Positions 17,199-27,017 are shown, counted from the stretch's first letter. The stretch: 64,000 nucleotides of DNA from Candidatus Methanoperedens sp. (GCA_027460525.1 JAPZAS010000014.1:23597-87596), one strand, 5' to 3'. Numbers and translations: made by a program. Notes: generated from the sequence alone by a model not told the origin.

Positions 17199-18517
17199 CA
17201 GATTCCACTCCGCATCCTCTCAACCACCCTCCATTTCTTCTCAACCGCCTGCGCCGCCGCCCTATTCACAGCCTTCTTCATAGCCTCAAAATTCCTCGGG
17301 GTTTTCTCACCCACGAGCTTCTTGATGGGAGTATAGGCAGACTCCCTGAACCTCGGCGTAAAATCATGAACTTCCCCATTAATAATCAATTCAGCTCCCT
17401 TACCCTCCTCGACTTTCCCCACAACATCGATAGCCACGCCCTTTCTGTGCACACATTTCATAATCTCATCCGCATGCTCAGGCGGTGCGATTATCAAAAG
17501 CGCATCCAGCGATACTCCAAGGTAATCTATCTCAAGTGAATCGAGCATTTCAAGCACCTTTTTATTCACAAGCGAGCGCATCTTTTCTTCCTCGAAGACA
17601 AGTTTAACGCATGCCGTCCTTGAAATCTCCTTCGCATCACCCCTGACGCCTCCGTTTGTCACGTCCGTCATTGCATGGATTTTCCCGATCAACCCCGCCT
17701 CTAACAGCGCCTCGCAGGCATCGATGAACTTGAGATTAATCGTCTCATCCACGATATCGTGCATCCCGTAATAAAGCGCAGCCGTCGAGACCGTCCCCCC
17801 TCCGGCGCCTTCTGTCATGAGTATAATATCTCCTGGCTTTGCCTGTATGCGCGCAGTCAGACTCTCTGCTACCCCGACGGCGCCCACGCCGCCTGTCATC
17901 CGCTCTCCAATCACCATATCGCCGCCAATCCGAAGCGTGCTGCCTGTGATCAGGGGCACACCTGTCAGTTCCGAGACTGTCGTGATGCCTGCGATATGGT
18001 CGAATATCTTTGCCACATCGCCATCATCAGCCACATGTATGTCCGAGAAAAGGGCGACAGGGCGCGCGCCCATGACATACACATCACGAAGGGCTGCGCG
18101 CGCCACATGGAAGCCGGCAAGGAAAGGGAAGTCCGAGAGCCTGGAATGCATGCCGTCTATGGTCACCACAAGATACGTACCTTTGGCACGAACAACGCCC
18201 GAATCGTCAAGATGCGAGGAATCCACGACTGCGGAAGTTTTACCTATTACCTCCGCAATTTTCTCATGGGTATAGAAATCACCGCCGCCGCGTGAGCCAA
18301 CGCCGAATTCTCCCATTGTAACGCCGCTGCTTATAGACGTGAGTATATCGCCTTTTGGGTTCATGGTGGCGTTTGCTTCCACAATAACTGCATTTGCTAT
18401 CTCCTCAGCATGCTTTCGCGAGATGTTTTTTATCTCAAGTATCCTGTCGGCTAACTTCGCCTTGAGAGCCTTATCATTTCTCAGGATACCCCGTCTGGCA
18501 TAGCCTTCAAGGTCCAT
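17144..18517 (-). CDS. AIR synthase-related (PurM/HypE/SelD-like) protein
   Basis: About 457 residues starting from the ATG at 18517 (MDLEGYARRG), which overlaps the end of hisH by 11 bases; an upstream ATG at 18538 would overlap more. PurM-like ATP-binding fold: a GEFGVGSRGGGDFYTHEKI region, SSHLDDSGVV, VTIDGMHSRL, GARPVALFSDIHV and EGAGGGTVSTAALYY, MTDVTNGG. It is longer than true PurM and lacks PurM context; similar archaeal proteins are annotated only as AIR synthase-related. The substrate is unknown. The last 20 or so residues look tail-like and fall in the direct repeat flanking the AbrB/DUF433 cassette. Confidence 0.8.
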   Translation of the reverse strand: MDLEGYARRGILRNDKALKAKLADRILEIKNISRKHAEEIANAVIVEANATMNPKGDILTSISSGVTMGEFGVGSRGGGDFYTHEKIAEVIGKTSAVVDSSHLDDSGVVRAKGTYLVVTIDGMHSRLSDFPFLAGFHVARAALRDVYVMGARPVALFSDIHVADDGDVAKIFDHIAGITTVSELTGVPLITGSTLRIGGDMVIGERMTGGVGAVGVAESLTARIQAKPGDIILMTEGAGGGTVSTAALYYGMHDIVDETINLKFIDACEALLEAGLIGKIHAMTDVTNGGVRGDAKEISRTACVKLVFEEEKMRSLVNKKVLEMLDSLEIDYLGVSLDALLIIAPPEHADEIMKCVHRKGVAIDVVGKVEEGKGAELIINGEVHDFTPRFRESAYTPIKKLVGEKTPRNFEAMKKAVNRAAAQAVEKKWRVVERMRSGICQTSSQTHEPAPQGRRLS

Positions 18518-19118
18518 AACTCTCCACAAAATTCGCAATCATGCGAAGCCCAATTATCCCGCTTTTTTCAGGGTGGAACTGCGTGCCTACAACGTTTCCG
18601 GCTTCGTTTGTGATAATTGCAGGGAACTCGAACCCATAATCGCACATTGCAGCCTCATATTTCTCTTCCGTATTTGCATGGTAGGAATGTACAAAATACA
18701 CGAATGAGCCGTTATCCACGCCTTTTAGCAATGGAATATTCTTTTTGATAATAATCGAGTTCCATCCCATGTGGGGAACTTTCAGTTCGGACGATGGAAA
18801 CCTTGTCACCCTTCCCGGGATTATACCAATGCCCCTGTGCAATCCTCCTTCCTCGCTCTCGGAAGCCAGCATCTGCATGCCAAGGCATATCCCCAGAAGC
18901 GGTTTTCCCTCTTCCACAGCATCCTTCACCACGCGCTCAAGCGTGGAAAAATGCAGCATCGCATCGCGGAATGCTCCAACTCCAGGGAGTATCAGGGCAT
19001 CGGCGCGGTCGATTGCCGAGGGTTCGTTTGAGATTTCAACGTCTGCACCTACGTATTGGAGGGCTTTTTCGATGCTCCGAAGGTTTCCGAGTCCGTAGTC
19101 TATGATTACGATTTTCAT
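18507..19118 (-). CDS. hisH: Imidazole glycerol phosphate synthase glutaminase subunit
   Basis: Class I glutamine amidotransferase that supplies ammonia to HisF in histidine synthesis. 203 residues. DYGLGNLRS at the N-terminus, LPGVGAF oxyanion region, nucleophile elbow GICLGMQ (Cys about 80), and catalytic GTQFHPEKSG near the end. hisF is not adjacent. The stop overlaps the PurM-like start. Upstream, a class I aminotransferase ends 18 bases before this gene on the same strand, so they may share a transcript. Confidence 0.95.
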   Translation of the reverse strand: MKIVIIDYGLGNLRSIEKALQYVGADVEISNEPSAIDRADALILPGVGAFRDAMLHFSTLERVVKDAVEEGKPLLGICLGMQMLASESEEGGLHRGIGIIPGRVTRFPSSELKVPHMGWNSIIIKKNIPLLKGVDNGSFVYFVHSYHANTEEKYEAAMCDYGFEFPAIITNEAGNVVGTQFHPEKSGIIGLRMIANFVESYGP

Positions 19119-19136
19119 TTTGCACTAAATAACTTT

Positions 19137-20282
19137 TTAAATACTTAAACCCTCAAGCCTTCGCGCCGCCTCCATCAACGTCTCATCCTTTTTCGAGAAC
19201 GTAAAACGAAGCTTATGCTTTCCCGCCTCGCTCCTGTAAAAACTGCTTCCCGGAACAGCTGCCACTCCAACTTCGCTCACCATGTATCTTGCAAAAGCTA
19301 CATCATCCATCTCAATGCCCTGCGGAATATCAGCCAGTATGTAGTATGCCCCTTCAGGCATGCTGCAAGCGAATCCTGCCTTTATTAAAGCCTTATAGAG
19401 AAGTTTTCTTTTTCCGTCGTACATTTTTGCAAGCTCTTTGTAATAGGAATCCGGGAACCTAAGTGCAGTGACGCATGCATGCTGAAGCGGCGCAGGCGCT
19501 CCAACGGTGAGGAAATCATGCACCTTCCTTATCCCAGATGTCAGAGTTTTTTCTGCAAGCGCATAGCCGATGCGCCATCCTGTGACGCTGTACGTCTTTG
19601 AGAATCCGCTTATGGTAATAGTCCTGTCCTTCATATCGTCAAGAGAACCGATGCTGACATGCTCTCTGTTGTCGTACAGGATATGCTCGTAAATCTCATC
19701 TGTCACTGCAATAACATCAAAGTCAACACAGAGGTCTGCAATCAACTTTAACTCGTTTTTCGTAAAAACTCTGCCGCAGGGATTATTCGGGGTATTAAGG
19801 ATGAGAGCGCGCGTCTTTTTATTAAAAGCGGAAGTAAGGGCATCTTCATCGATACTGTAATCCCCGTTTAAGGGTACAAAACTGGGGACTGCACCTGAGA
19901 CTGCAGCGTCGGGTCCGTAGTTCTCATAAAACGGCTCGAATACCACGACCTCATCGCCTTCGTTTATTATGGCAAGCATGGAAGCCATCATGGCTTCGGT
20001 CGAGCCGCAGGTTACCGTTACCTCGCTCTCAGGGTCTGCCTCTATTCTGTTATATTCGCGGGCTTTTCGGGAAATCTCCCATCGCAGGTCTTTTGCGCCC
20101 CAGGTAATGGAATACTGGTTGTAATCTTCCATGATTGCAGAAGCTGCGGCGCGCTTTAGCTCCTCAGGGGCAGGAAAATCAGGAAAACCCTGGGCAAGGT
20201 TGATGGCATCATGCTTTAATGAGAGGCGTGTCATGTCGCGAATTACCGACTCTACAAAATGATCTACACGGTGGGATAACAT
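19137..20282 (-). CDS. PLP-dependent class I/II aminotransferase
   Basis: Fold-type I aminotransferase, aspartate/kynurenine-aminotransferase-like. NLAQGFPDFPAPEEL, TCGSTEAMMAS, NTPNNPCGRVF, TDEIYEHILYD, and the PLP lysine in SGFSKTYSVTGWRIGY; the C-terminal Arg is in KLRFTFSKKDE. About 381 residues from the ATG at 20282. I choose this start because a reverse-strand TATA (TTAAATATATACC, near 20306-20318) lies about 30 bases upstream, predicting a leaderless mRNA; the frame remains open to an ATG at 20354. Substrate cannot be fixed from sequence; hisH downstream makes histidinol-phosphate or general amino-acid transamination conceivable. Confidence 0.88.
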   Translation of the reverse strand: MLSHRVDHFVESVIRDMTRLSLKHDAINLAQGFPDFPAPEELKRAAASAIMEDYNQYSITWGAKDLRWEISRKAREYNRIEADPESEVTVTCGSTEAMMASMLAIINEGDEVVVFEPFYENYGPDAAVSGAVPSFVPLNGDYSIDEDALTSAFNKKTRALILNTPNNPCGRVFTKNELKLIADLCVDFDVIAVTDEIYEHILYDNREHVSIGSLDDMKDRTITISGFSKTYSVTGWRIGYALAEKTLTSGIRKVHDFLTVGAPAPLQHACVTALRFPDSYYKELAKMYDGKRKLLYKALIKAGFACSMPEGAYYILADIPQGIEMDDVAFARYMVSEVGVAAVPGSSFYRSEAGKHKLRFTFSKKDETLMEAARRLEGLSI

Positions 20283-20454
20283 GGACGTATCAAAAGACTT
20301 TGGTATATATTTAACTTCTGTGGCTACTTCCTCCAGTGGAAATAAAGGGGTCATGATAATGAGGGGATATATGTTCTAAACAGCATCGAATAATCCACCG
20401 TAAACCGTTACTTTTATATTTCACTTATCCAATGGTAGGCAAAAGGTGACAAAA

Positions 20455-20628
20455 ATGGTAGCAAAAGTAAATACCGAAGAATGCACAGGATGCGGAATAT
20501 GCGTAGACGAGTGCCCTGCAAACGCAATAGAACTGAAAAACGAAAAAGCAAAAGTGGATGAGGTGGAGTGCACGGACTGCGGTACATGCGTTGACGCATG
20601 CCCGAACAGTGCGATCAAGGTAGAATAA
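20455..20628 (+). CDS. 2[4Fe-4S] ferredoxin
   Basis: 57 residues with two CxxCxxCxxxCP clusters ([12 protein letters not shown] and [12 protein letters not shown]), the classical small ferredoxin that carries electrons for 2-oxoacid oxidoreductases and related enzymes. The ATG at 20455 is preceded by aaaggtga at 20443-20449; the GTG at 20446 would lie inside that site. A TATA-like cttttatattt is at about 20411. It is a monocistronic unit between the divergent aminotransferase and asd, and a possible electron acceptor for the oxidoreductase at 30559-33610. Confidence 0.95.
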   Translation: MVAKVNTEECTGCGICVDECPANAIELKNEKAKVDEVECTDCGTCVDACPNSAIKVE

Positions 20629-20665
20629 TCAATAGTAAACCAGAACATAAAAACTGAAACAATCT

Positions 20666-21694
20666 ATGTCAAAAATAAGGGCAGGAGTACTCGGTGCAAC
20701 AGGAAATGTAGGTCAGAGATTCATAGAGCTTCTGAGCAATCACCCCTGGTTTGAATTAACGTCGCTGGCAGCCTCAGACAGGAGTGCAGGCAAGAGATAC
20801 GGCGATGCAGCGAGCTGGAGGCTTGAAAGTAAAATCCCGCAAGATGCTGCTGATATGACTGTGGTGCCCGTCGACCCGAAGAAAGTGGATGCTGACATCG
20901 TTTTCTCCGCTCTCCCCGCCGACCTTGCCAAAACCGTTGAGCCAGAGTTTGCCAAAGCAGGTTTTGTGGTAGCAAGCAATGCCAGCGCTTTGCGGATGGT
21001 GAAAGACATACCGCTTGTCATCCCTGAGGTGAACCCCGAGCACCTCGGTCTGATAGATGTCCAGCAGGACAGGCGCAAATGGGATGGCTATGTGGTCACG
21101 AATCCCAACTGCACAACTATTATGATGACTGTGACACTGAAGCCGCTCATGAGGTTCGGGATTGAAAAAATCTATATAGCTTCTATGCAGGCAATCTCAG
21201 GAGCAGGATACGATGGCGTACCCTCGATGGCGATCCTGGATAACGTGATTCCATATATCGGTCAGGAAGAGGAAAAAGTGGAGACCGAGACCAGGAAGCT
21301 TCTGGGTGAATTTAATGGGAGCGAGGTGATTGATGCGCCGTTTGCTGTAAGCGCAAGCTGCAACCGGGTAATGGTAATGGATGGGCATACCGAAGCTGTC
21401 TGGGTAGAAATGGCAGACGCTCCTTCGCCTGAAGATGTTAAAGACGCCTTCCTTAAGTTTGACCCGGGTTTGTCCGATTTACCTACAGAACCCAACCCTG
21501 TAATCGAGGTTAAGGAAGAAAAAGATAGACCCCAGCCGCGAATGGACAGGAATCTTGGCGGCGGGATGACAGTTTCAGTTGGACGAATCCGCCCCGGGAT
21601 ACGCTACATCTGCATGGGGCATAATACCATAAGAGGCGCAGCAGGGGCAAGTGTGCTGAATGCTGAGCTTCTTAGAAAGAAAGGGAAGCTTTAA
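20666..21694 (+). CDS. asd: Aspartate-semialdehyde dehydrogenase
   Basis: NADP-dependent reduction of aspartyl phosphate to aspartate semialdehyde, the branch point for lysine, threonine and methionine. 342 residues. Rossmann [10 protein letters not shown] at the N-terminus, catalytic NPNCTTIMM (Cys about 149), GAGYDGVPS, and the C-terminal [12 protein letters not shown] typical of archaeal/fungal-type enzymes. Linked in pathway to lysA at 8601. ATG at 20666 gives a standard N-terminus. Confidence 0.96.
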   Translation: MSKIRAGVLGATGNVGQRFIELLSNHPWFELTSLAASDRSAGKRYGDAASWRLESKIPQDAADMTVVPVDPKKVDADIVFSALPADLAKTVEPEFAKAGFVVASNASALRMVKDIPLVIPEVNPEHLGLIDVQQDRRKWDGYVVTNPNCTTIMMTVTLKPLMRFGIEKIYIASMQAISGAGYDGVPSMAILDNVIPYIGQEEEKVETETRKLLGEFNGSEVIDAPFAVSASCNRVMVMDGHTEAVWVEMADAPSPEDVKDAFLKFDPGLSDLPTEPNPVIEVKEEKDRPQPRMDRNLGGGMTVSVGRIRPGIRYICMGHNTIRGAAGASVLNAELLRKKGKL

Positions 21695-21852
21695 AATAAA
21701 ACCAAGTCAGCAGTGCTTTATTTTTTCATTCTCATGATAATCAATTTTACAGACAGCGCACAGCAATAAAGAGGCGCATATAGGGTTATAAATAAGCACA
21801 GATAATATATAAAATACCGCGCAATTATTAACATACCGGTGAGGTCGTAAAC

Positions 21853-22062
21853 ATGACAGGAATAGCAGCAGTAGAAGGTACATTATTGGAAGGTTTACAT
21901 AAACTTGGATTAATAAAAAAAGAGGAAGATATCATTAAAGATGCTCTAAGCGAAATGCTCATAAAATACGGAAGATTTCCGAAAGAAACTGCTCGTGGTA
22001 TTTTAAACTCAAAAATATCCGGAAAGCTCAGTGACACTGTTGCAGAATTGAGAAGTGAATGA
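21853..22062 (+). CDS. Small antitoxin-like protein upstream of PIN toxin
   Basis: 69 residues, helical and charged (LHKLGLIKKEEDIIKDALSEML). No named family, but it precedes a PIN-domain gene with a four-base overlap (ATGA at 22059-22062), the usual antitoxin position. A cggtgaggtcg ribosome site lies upstream and a TATA-like tatataaaatacc near 21810. Confidence 0.7.
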   Translation: MTGIAAVEGTLLEGLHKLGLIKKEEDIIKDALSEMLIKYGRFPKETARGILNSKISGKLSDTVAELRSE

Positions 22063-22488
22063 ACATATACATCGACACCAGCGCTTATGTAAAAGAATAT
22101 CACGATGAGTCAGGCAGTGAGTTGGTTCATTCAGTTTTTGAGAGCGCAAAAAATGGGGACAATAAGCGAGACCATAAACACAATAGACCGGCATTTCATG
22201 CGCCACGAATTAAATAAAGAAGAATATAATAACGTCTTAGGTGCTATTTTTACAGATATGTTTGAGATGCTTGATAATAAAAATTTAAAAATTGTTGACA
22301 TTGATACAAACCTCGTCAAAATGTCATGGGAATACATTTCATCCGAGCATTTATCTGCGGCGGATTCTCTCCATCTTGTAACCGCAATGAAATCAAACGC
22401 AGATATATTTTATGCAGCAGACAAAAAGTTGATCGGCGTTGCCAGAAAAAGAAATCTGAATGCGGTGGATGTAGAAGAGCTAACCTGA
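22059..22488 (+). pseudogene. PIN-domain toxin, broken by a one-base frameshift
   Basis: Frame 1 from ATG 22059 reads MNIYIDTSAYVKEYHDESGSE, the N-terminus of a VapC-type PIN ribonuclease with its first catalytic Asp, then reaches the run of six A and four G at 22148-22158. Removing one base there joins it to a second frame that continues TISETINTIDRH to the stop at 22488 and carries the later acidic residues (AADSLHLVTAMK, FYAADKKL). So a single-base insertion separates the two halves of an otherwise complete, about 142-residue toxin. It could be a real inactivation, a homopolymer assembly error, or, less likely, programmed frameshifting. Confidence 0.8.
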
Positions 22489-22502
22489 TTCTGTCAATTT
22501 AT

Positions 22503-24107
22503 TCAATGCAGGAAATGTCTCATCCCTGTGAACACAAGTGAAACCCCGAGCCTGTTCGCGGCATCGATCACTTCCTTATCCCTTATCGAACCTCCTGGCG
22601 ACACTATGTACCTTATGTGGTTCTCTGCTGAGTAAATGATGCTGTCATCGAAGGGAAAGAAGGCATCGCTTGCAAGAACGCATTCACTCATGATGCTTTT
22701 AATATACTCCTGCTCGCTCATGTCAGGTTTTTCCCGCATGTACAGCATTTTCAGATTCTCAACAGCTTTTGTTGCAGCGAGTTTACGTATCGCATCCACC
22801 CTGTTCGGCTGACCTGCTCCAATTGCGAGTATCTGGTAAAATCCCTTTTCATACTCCCATGCAATAACCACAGCGTTGGATTTCGTGTATTTGCAGATAG
22901 TAAGCGTAAACTCAGCCAGCCCTCTTTTCTCCTCAGGGAATGGAAGCTCAGTGACCACATCCCATTTCTCATACATTCCCCTGTTCCTTGACTGCACAAG
23001 CATTCCTCCAACGATATAATGGTACGTATTCTCAAGCGGCACACCGTTCTCCATGGAGAGTTCAAGGATTCGGAGGTCTTTGCTCTTGTTCTTAAGGAAG
23101 AAAAGCGCATCCTCATCATAGCCTGGAGCCATTATCATTTCCACGAACTTGCCCTTCAGGAATTCCACAGTCGCAAGGTCGGGTTTGCGCGTCATGCATA
23201 TTATGCTGCCGAACGATGACATCGGGTCGCCTTCCCATGCTCTCGAAAGTGCCCCGGTGAGTGTTTTCCCTGTTGCAAACCCGCAGGGGTTACAGTGTTT
23301 GACTACAACGACGGAAATACTATCTTTAAATTCAAGAGCCACGTTCAACGCGCTCTCAGCATCCAGGTAATTGTTGTACGACAGCGCCTTTCCATGCAGT
23401 TGCTTTGCATTTGCAACAGAAGGTTCGCTAACATCGGGCTCTTTATAGAATTTGGCACTCTGATGCCAGTTCTCCCCGTACCTCAGCGTTCTTCCCTCCA
23501 CGAATTTCAGGCGCAGGATATCTTCGCTGACGAGCTTGCGGCTCAGGTACGTGTCAATTGCACAGTCATAATCCGCTATCCTGCGAAATGCCTTGACCGC
23601 AAGATGCTCTCTTGTTTCCAGGCTTATTTCACCGTGTTCAAGTTCTTTTAGAATCGAAGGATAATCAAGAGGGTCGGTTATTACAGCCACATGCCTGTAA
23701 TTTTTTGCTGCAGCCCTCACGAGAGCAGGTCCTCCTATATCTATATTTTCGATGGCATCGTCGAGACTGCCTCCCTCGGCTATTGTTTCCTCAAATGGAT
23801 AGAGGTTCACGACCACGATATCGATGAGTTCGATGCCCTGCTCTGCTGCTTCCTTCATGTGTGATGGATTTTCCCGAAGTGCGAGAATGGCGCCGTGAAT
23901 TCTGGGATGAAGCGTCTTTACCCTGCCCTCCATCATCTCCGGGAATCCTGTTATCTCACTTACATCTTTTACTTTTATGCCTGCATTTTTCAAAACCCTG
24001 GATGTCCCGCCTGTGGAAACTATCTCAAAACCAAGACGAATGAGCCCTGTTGCAAAATCAATTATTCCGTTTTTGTCAGAAACGCTTATTAAAGCTTTCT
24101 TGGGCAG
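22503..24107 (-). CDS. purH: Bifunctional AICAR transformylase / IMP cyclohydrolase
   Basis: Last two steps of IMP synthesis. The protein family begins KKALISVSDKNGI..., and this frame continues upstream of the first ATG (23993) through ISVSDKNGIIDFATGL and STGGTSRVL to an in-frame stop just before 24110. No ATG/GTG/TTG lies in that part; CTG at 24107, five bases after a GGTGAT ribosome site, would give MPKKALISV and 534 residues, full family length. Later landmarks: GRVKTLHPRIHGAIL, DLYPFEETI-like VVNLYPFEETI, HCNPCGFATG (transformylase), and SDAFFPFDDSI. The alternative is a one-base assembly error that hides a GTG start. Confidence 0.93.
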   Translation of the reverse strand: MPKKALISVSDKNGIIDFATGLIRLGFEIVSTGGTSRVLKNAGIKVKDVSEITGFPEMMEGRVKTLHPRIHGAILALRENPSHMKEAAEQGIELIDIVVVNLYPFEETIAEGGSLDDAIENIDIGGPALVRAAAKNYRHVAVITDPLDYPSILKELEHGEISLETREHLAVKAFRRIADYDCAIDTYLSRKLVSEDILRLKFVEGRTLRYGENWHQSAKFYKEPDVSEPSVANAKQLHGKALSYNNYLDAESALNVALEFKDSISVVVVKHCNPCGFATGKTLTGALSRAWEGDPMSSFGSIICMTRKPDLATVEFLKGKFVEMIMAPGYDEDALFFLKNKSKDLRILELSMENGVPLENTYHYIVGGMLVQSRNRGMYEKWDVVTELPFPEEKRGLAEFTLTICKYTKSNAVVIAWEYEKGFYQILAIGAGQPNRVDAIRKLAATKAVENLKMLYMREKPDMSEQEYIKSIMSECVLASDAFFPFDDSIIYSAENHIRYIVSPGGSIRDKEVIDAANRLGVSLVFTGMRHFLH

Positions 24108-24214
24108 AATTTATCACCTTACCTCAATAGAAAAAGGAAGGTATAAGTTTTTCTAATCTATTGAAGCTCGATTTTTAGAAACCTTATTTTATATCCTCAG
24201 CCTACTACTATTTC

Positions 24215-25492
24215 ATGGCAGACCTGATAATCAAAGGCGGCAGAGTGCTCACCATGAACGGCGGGATTATCGATGGCGGGGTGATAGCAGTAGAGAGCGG
24301 TTTAATAACTTTCGTGGGGAAGGGTACGAAAGAGAGAGCACAGGAAGTGATTGATGCAAAAGGCTGCGCCGTCATGCCAGGTCTTATCAATGCCCATACC
24401 CATCTCCCCATGACTCTTTTCCGGGGAGTTGCTGACGACCTTGCTTATGAGGAATGGACAAAAAAGATTCAGAGAGCAGAGGCGAAACTGAGTCCCAAAG
24501 ATGTAAGGGCTGGCGCATATCTTGGCGTGCTTGAGATGATTAAGACAGGCACGACATCCTTTGCAGACATGTATATCCATATGGATGAGGTAGCGCAGGT
24601 AGTGGAAGAAACAGGTATGAGAGCCTCATTAGGATACGGGATGATTGAAGGGCGGAACGAGGATTCAGAGACAAAACTAAAGAGCAGGGCGGATTTTGTG
24701 AGAAAATGGAGCGGCGCAGGATTGAGCAGGATTACGACCATGTACGCGCCGCATTCAGCGTTATCATGTTCAAGAGAGTTTTTGATTAAAGTCAGGGAAA
24801 AGGCGAGAAAGGATATGGTAGGGATTCATATCCATGTGCTTGAAACAGAAGATGAGTTGAATTTAATGAAAAAGCGATACGGGATGTGCTCCATAAAATT
24901 TCTCGACAGCATTGATTTCCTCGGTTCAGACGTTCTTGCTGCACACTGCGTCTGGCTGTCGGATGACGATATTGGTATCTTGAAAGGCAAAAATGTCAAT
25001 GTCGTCCACTGCCCGACAAGCAACATGGCTCTTGGCGTCGGCATTGCGCCTGTGCAGAAGATGCTTGAGCGAGGCATAAACGTAGCGCTTGGCACTGACA
25101 GCGCAGCGTCAAGCGGGAGTCTTGATATGTGGAAGGAAATGCGGATGGCGTCGTTGCTTCACAAGGTCAAAGACCCCGCTGCGATGCCAGTATCAAAAGT
25201 GCTTGAGATGGCGACCGTGAACGGCGCGCGGGCGATGGGGATAAACGCAGGAGCGCTTGCGCCCGGATATCTGGCAGATGTTATTATTGTTGATATTAAA
25301 AAACCCCAGTTTACATCTTCGAATCTGATTTCGGCTCTTGTTCACGGCGCTTCGGGATGCGATGTAAAAACAACGATAGTTGACGGAAAAATATTGATGG
25401 AAGATTATGAGATAAAAGTGCTTGATGAGGAAAAAATAATCGAGGATGCTATTAATGCAATGTTAATAAATATCAGAGATTTTGCTGAATAA
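24215..25492 (+). CDS. 5'-Deoxyadenosine/MTA/SAH deaminase-type amidohydrolase
   Basis: 425 residues, TrzA/AtzA-like metal hydrolase. Zinc ligands HTHLPMTLFRG (about residues 62-72), HIHVLETEDE, AHCVWL and GTDSAASSGSLDMW are all present. Methanogen homologues (DadD) deaminate 5'-deoxyadenosine, and also methylthioadenosine and SAH, feeding nucleoside salvage after radical-SAM reactions. With ahcY at 12754 it covers disposal of SAM by-products. ATG at 24215, about 25 bases after a TATA (attttatatcc), so leaderless. Confidence 0.9.
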   Translation: MADLIIKGGRVLTMNGGIIDGGVIAVESGLITFVGKGTKERAQEVIDAKGCAVMPGLINAHTHLPMTLFRGVADDLAYEEWTKKIQRAEAKLSPKDVRAGAYLGVLEMIKTGTTSFADMYIHMDEVAQVVEETGMRASLGYGMIEGRNEDSETKLKSRADFVRKWSGAGLSRITTMYAPHSALSCSREFLIKVREKARKDMVGIHIHVLETEDELNLMKKRYGMCSIKFLDSIDFLGSDVLAAHCVWLSDDDIGILKGKNVNVVHCPTSNMALGVGIAPVQKMLERGINVALGTDSAASSGSLDMWKEMRMASLLHKVKDPAAMPVSKVLEMATVNGARAMGINAGALAPGYLADVIIVDIKKPQFTSSNLISALVHGASGCDVKTTIVDGKILMEDYEIKVLDEEKIIEDAINAMLINIRDFAE

Positions 25493-25556
25493 AAATTTAA
25501 GCGGATGCAGAAGGCATGGAACGAGACAAGCTCTTTCTCAGGTGAAAGTTAAATCA

Positions 25557-27017
25557 TTATGTATCTGATTTCTTAATTGTTGTAAAATAGTAATGGAGAC
25601 CTTCAGCCAGTGCAACTGCTCCAGCGGGAGAAAAATTGTTAATATTGAGATTTTTATTTAAAAATTCTGCAAAATCGTCCGATTCTATATCAAATTCTAG
25701 GACATGTCCTTCCCAGTTTCCTTCGATGTTTTCTTTTCCTTCAATGATCTCTTTACTCTTCCTATAGACCTCAATATCCTTTATGAGCAATAACACGGTT
25801 AATTCTGGTTTTAAAGTTACCAAATCAATTAAAAAACCTGTAGGAATAATTTCATATATATTATCCTTTTTAGATGGAATATCCCTATTTTTTATTTCCT
25901 CATCGGTTAGTAGGTATTTACCTGGAGTAAAATTTTTCCGTTTTTCTAATCTGAATATATTAAAAGGGTCTGCACTCCTATTTTTCCAATCAGCTTCTTC
26001 AAGGTCATAAACTTCTTCTAAGAATTCTCTTAAAACAGTATATTGAAAGTGGCATTGTTCCTCAATAATCTTTTCATGAAAATCACTCAAAGGCTGAAAT
26101 GCTCCTGCTGGAGCTACACTATAAAAACCCGGCTGTTCAACCTGTAATTCTCCTCGTTTTTGAATGAAAGTGCAGTATTTATTTTCATCCTTTTTCATGA
26201 GCACAAAAACATTAATGCCAAGCTTAACAGGTCGTCCTTTAAACTCGAAAATTTGCTCTTTGAGCAGAGACTCCCGAACCCTAAATTTTAATAACAGAGG
26301 CTTTAATAGCCATATTAAAAATTTTTCAGATCTTTTAATATAAAGATGAAAATAAAGTTCCTTTGCGATAAGGTCATAGTATTTGACATAGTTGAAATAA
26401 CGCCCAAGAATAAAATGAAGCTCTAATGCTTTTATTTCTGGTTTTGGATCAATTTTGCACAGGTCGAATGTCCTACCGTTCCACATTTCCTTATTACTAA
26501 TAGAACCCAAAAAATCTGGATAATTTTCTATCTGAAATAAATTTAAAAAATTTGTAGACATTTTAAGCTTATCATCCGACAGCGAACCCTCAGACAGTTT
26601 GCCGTTGTTTTCTTTTTCTAGCCCACAATTTTTAATTAGCAGATTTGGGCATTTGCTCTTTAACCACCATTCCTCGCAAATCAATGGGAATTTATAATTA
26701 TGTTCCCCAAACATATCAAATTTTATTTTATTATTATACAATTTCTCAATAGATTCTGATAAATATTGTATATCTATAACGAATAGACTACTATCAAGCG
26801 TATAGTAAGAAAATATCTTGTCATGCACTTCATTATATTTAGCCACTTCAGGAGCAGGGGACCTGCATACTGTTGAAAAAATACTGCGAAGTTGTCGTTT
26901 ATATAACGATAAAACAGTAAAAGGAATACCAAAAACTACTATGATAGACGCGAACAAATTTACGCTTTCGATGAATCCAGCCCACGAGAAGCCGCTTTCC
27001 ATATAGTTTCTATCCAA
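25557..27017 (-). CDS. Membrane-anchored protein with Nudix-like C-terminal domain
   Basis: 486 residues, AT-rich. One membrane segment near the N-terminus (about residues 20-42). The middle 250 residues are not recognised. The C-terminal part (about 270-400) contains a Nudix-box-like pattern: APAGAFQPL followed after about 20 residues by REFLEEVYDLEE, close to the GX5EX7REUXEEXGU consensus though the spacing is stretched, so activity is uncertain. It is alone on this strand between a rightward amidohydrolase and rightward enolase. Composition differs from both neighbours, suggesting transfer. ATG at 27017 or 27002. Confidence 0.6.
   Translation of the reverse strand: MDRNYMESGFSWAGFIESVNLFASIIVVFGIPFTVLSLYKRQLRSIFSTVCRSPAPEVAKYNEVHDKIFSYYTLDSSLFVIDIQYLSESIEKLYNNKIKFDMFGEHNYKFPLICEEWWLKSKCPNLLIKNCGLEKENNGKLSEGSLSDDKLKMSTNFLNLFQIENYPDFLGSISNKEMWNGRTFDLCKIDPKPEIKALELHFILGRYFNYVKYYDLIAKELYFHLYIKRSEKFLIWLLKPLLLKFRVRESLLKEQIFEFKGRPVKLGINVFVLMKKDENKYCTFIQKRGELQVEQPGFYSVAPAGAFQPLSDFHEKIIEEQCHFQYTVLREFLEEVYDLEEADWKNRSADPFNIFRLEKRKNFTPGKYLLTDEEIKNRDIPSKKDNIYEIIPTGFLIDLVTLKPELTVLLLIKDIEVYRKSKEIIEGKENIEGNWEGHVLEFDIESDDFAEFLNKNLNINNFSPAGAVALAEGLHYYFTTIKKSDT

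Noticed and set aside
21690..22505. Duplicated asd end around the PIN module
   Set aside because: No copy of the asd 3' end is present after 22488.
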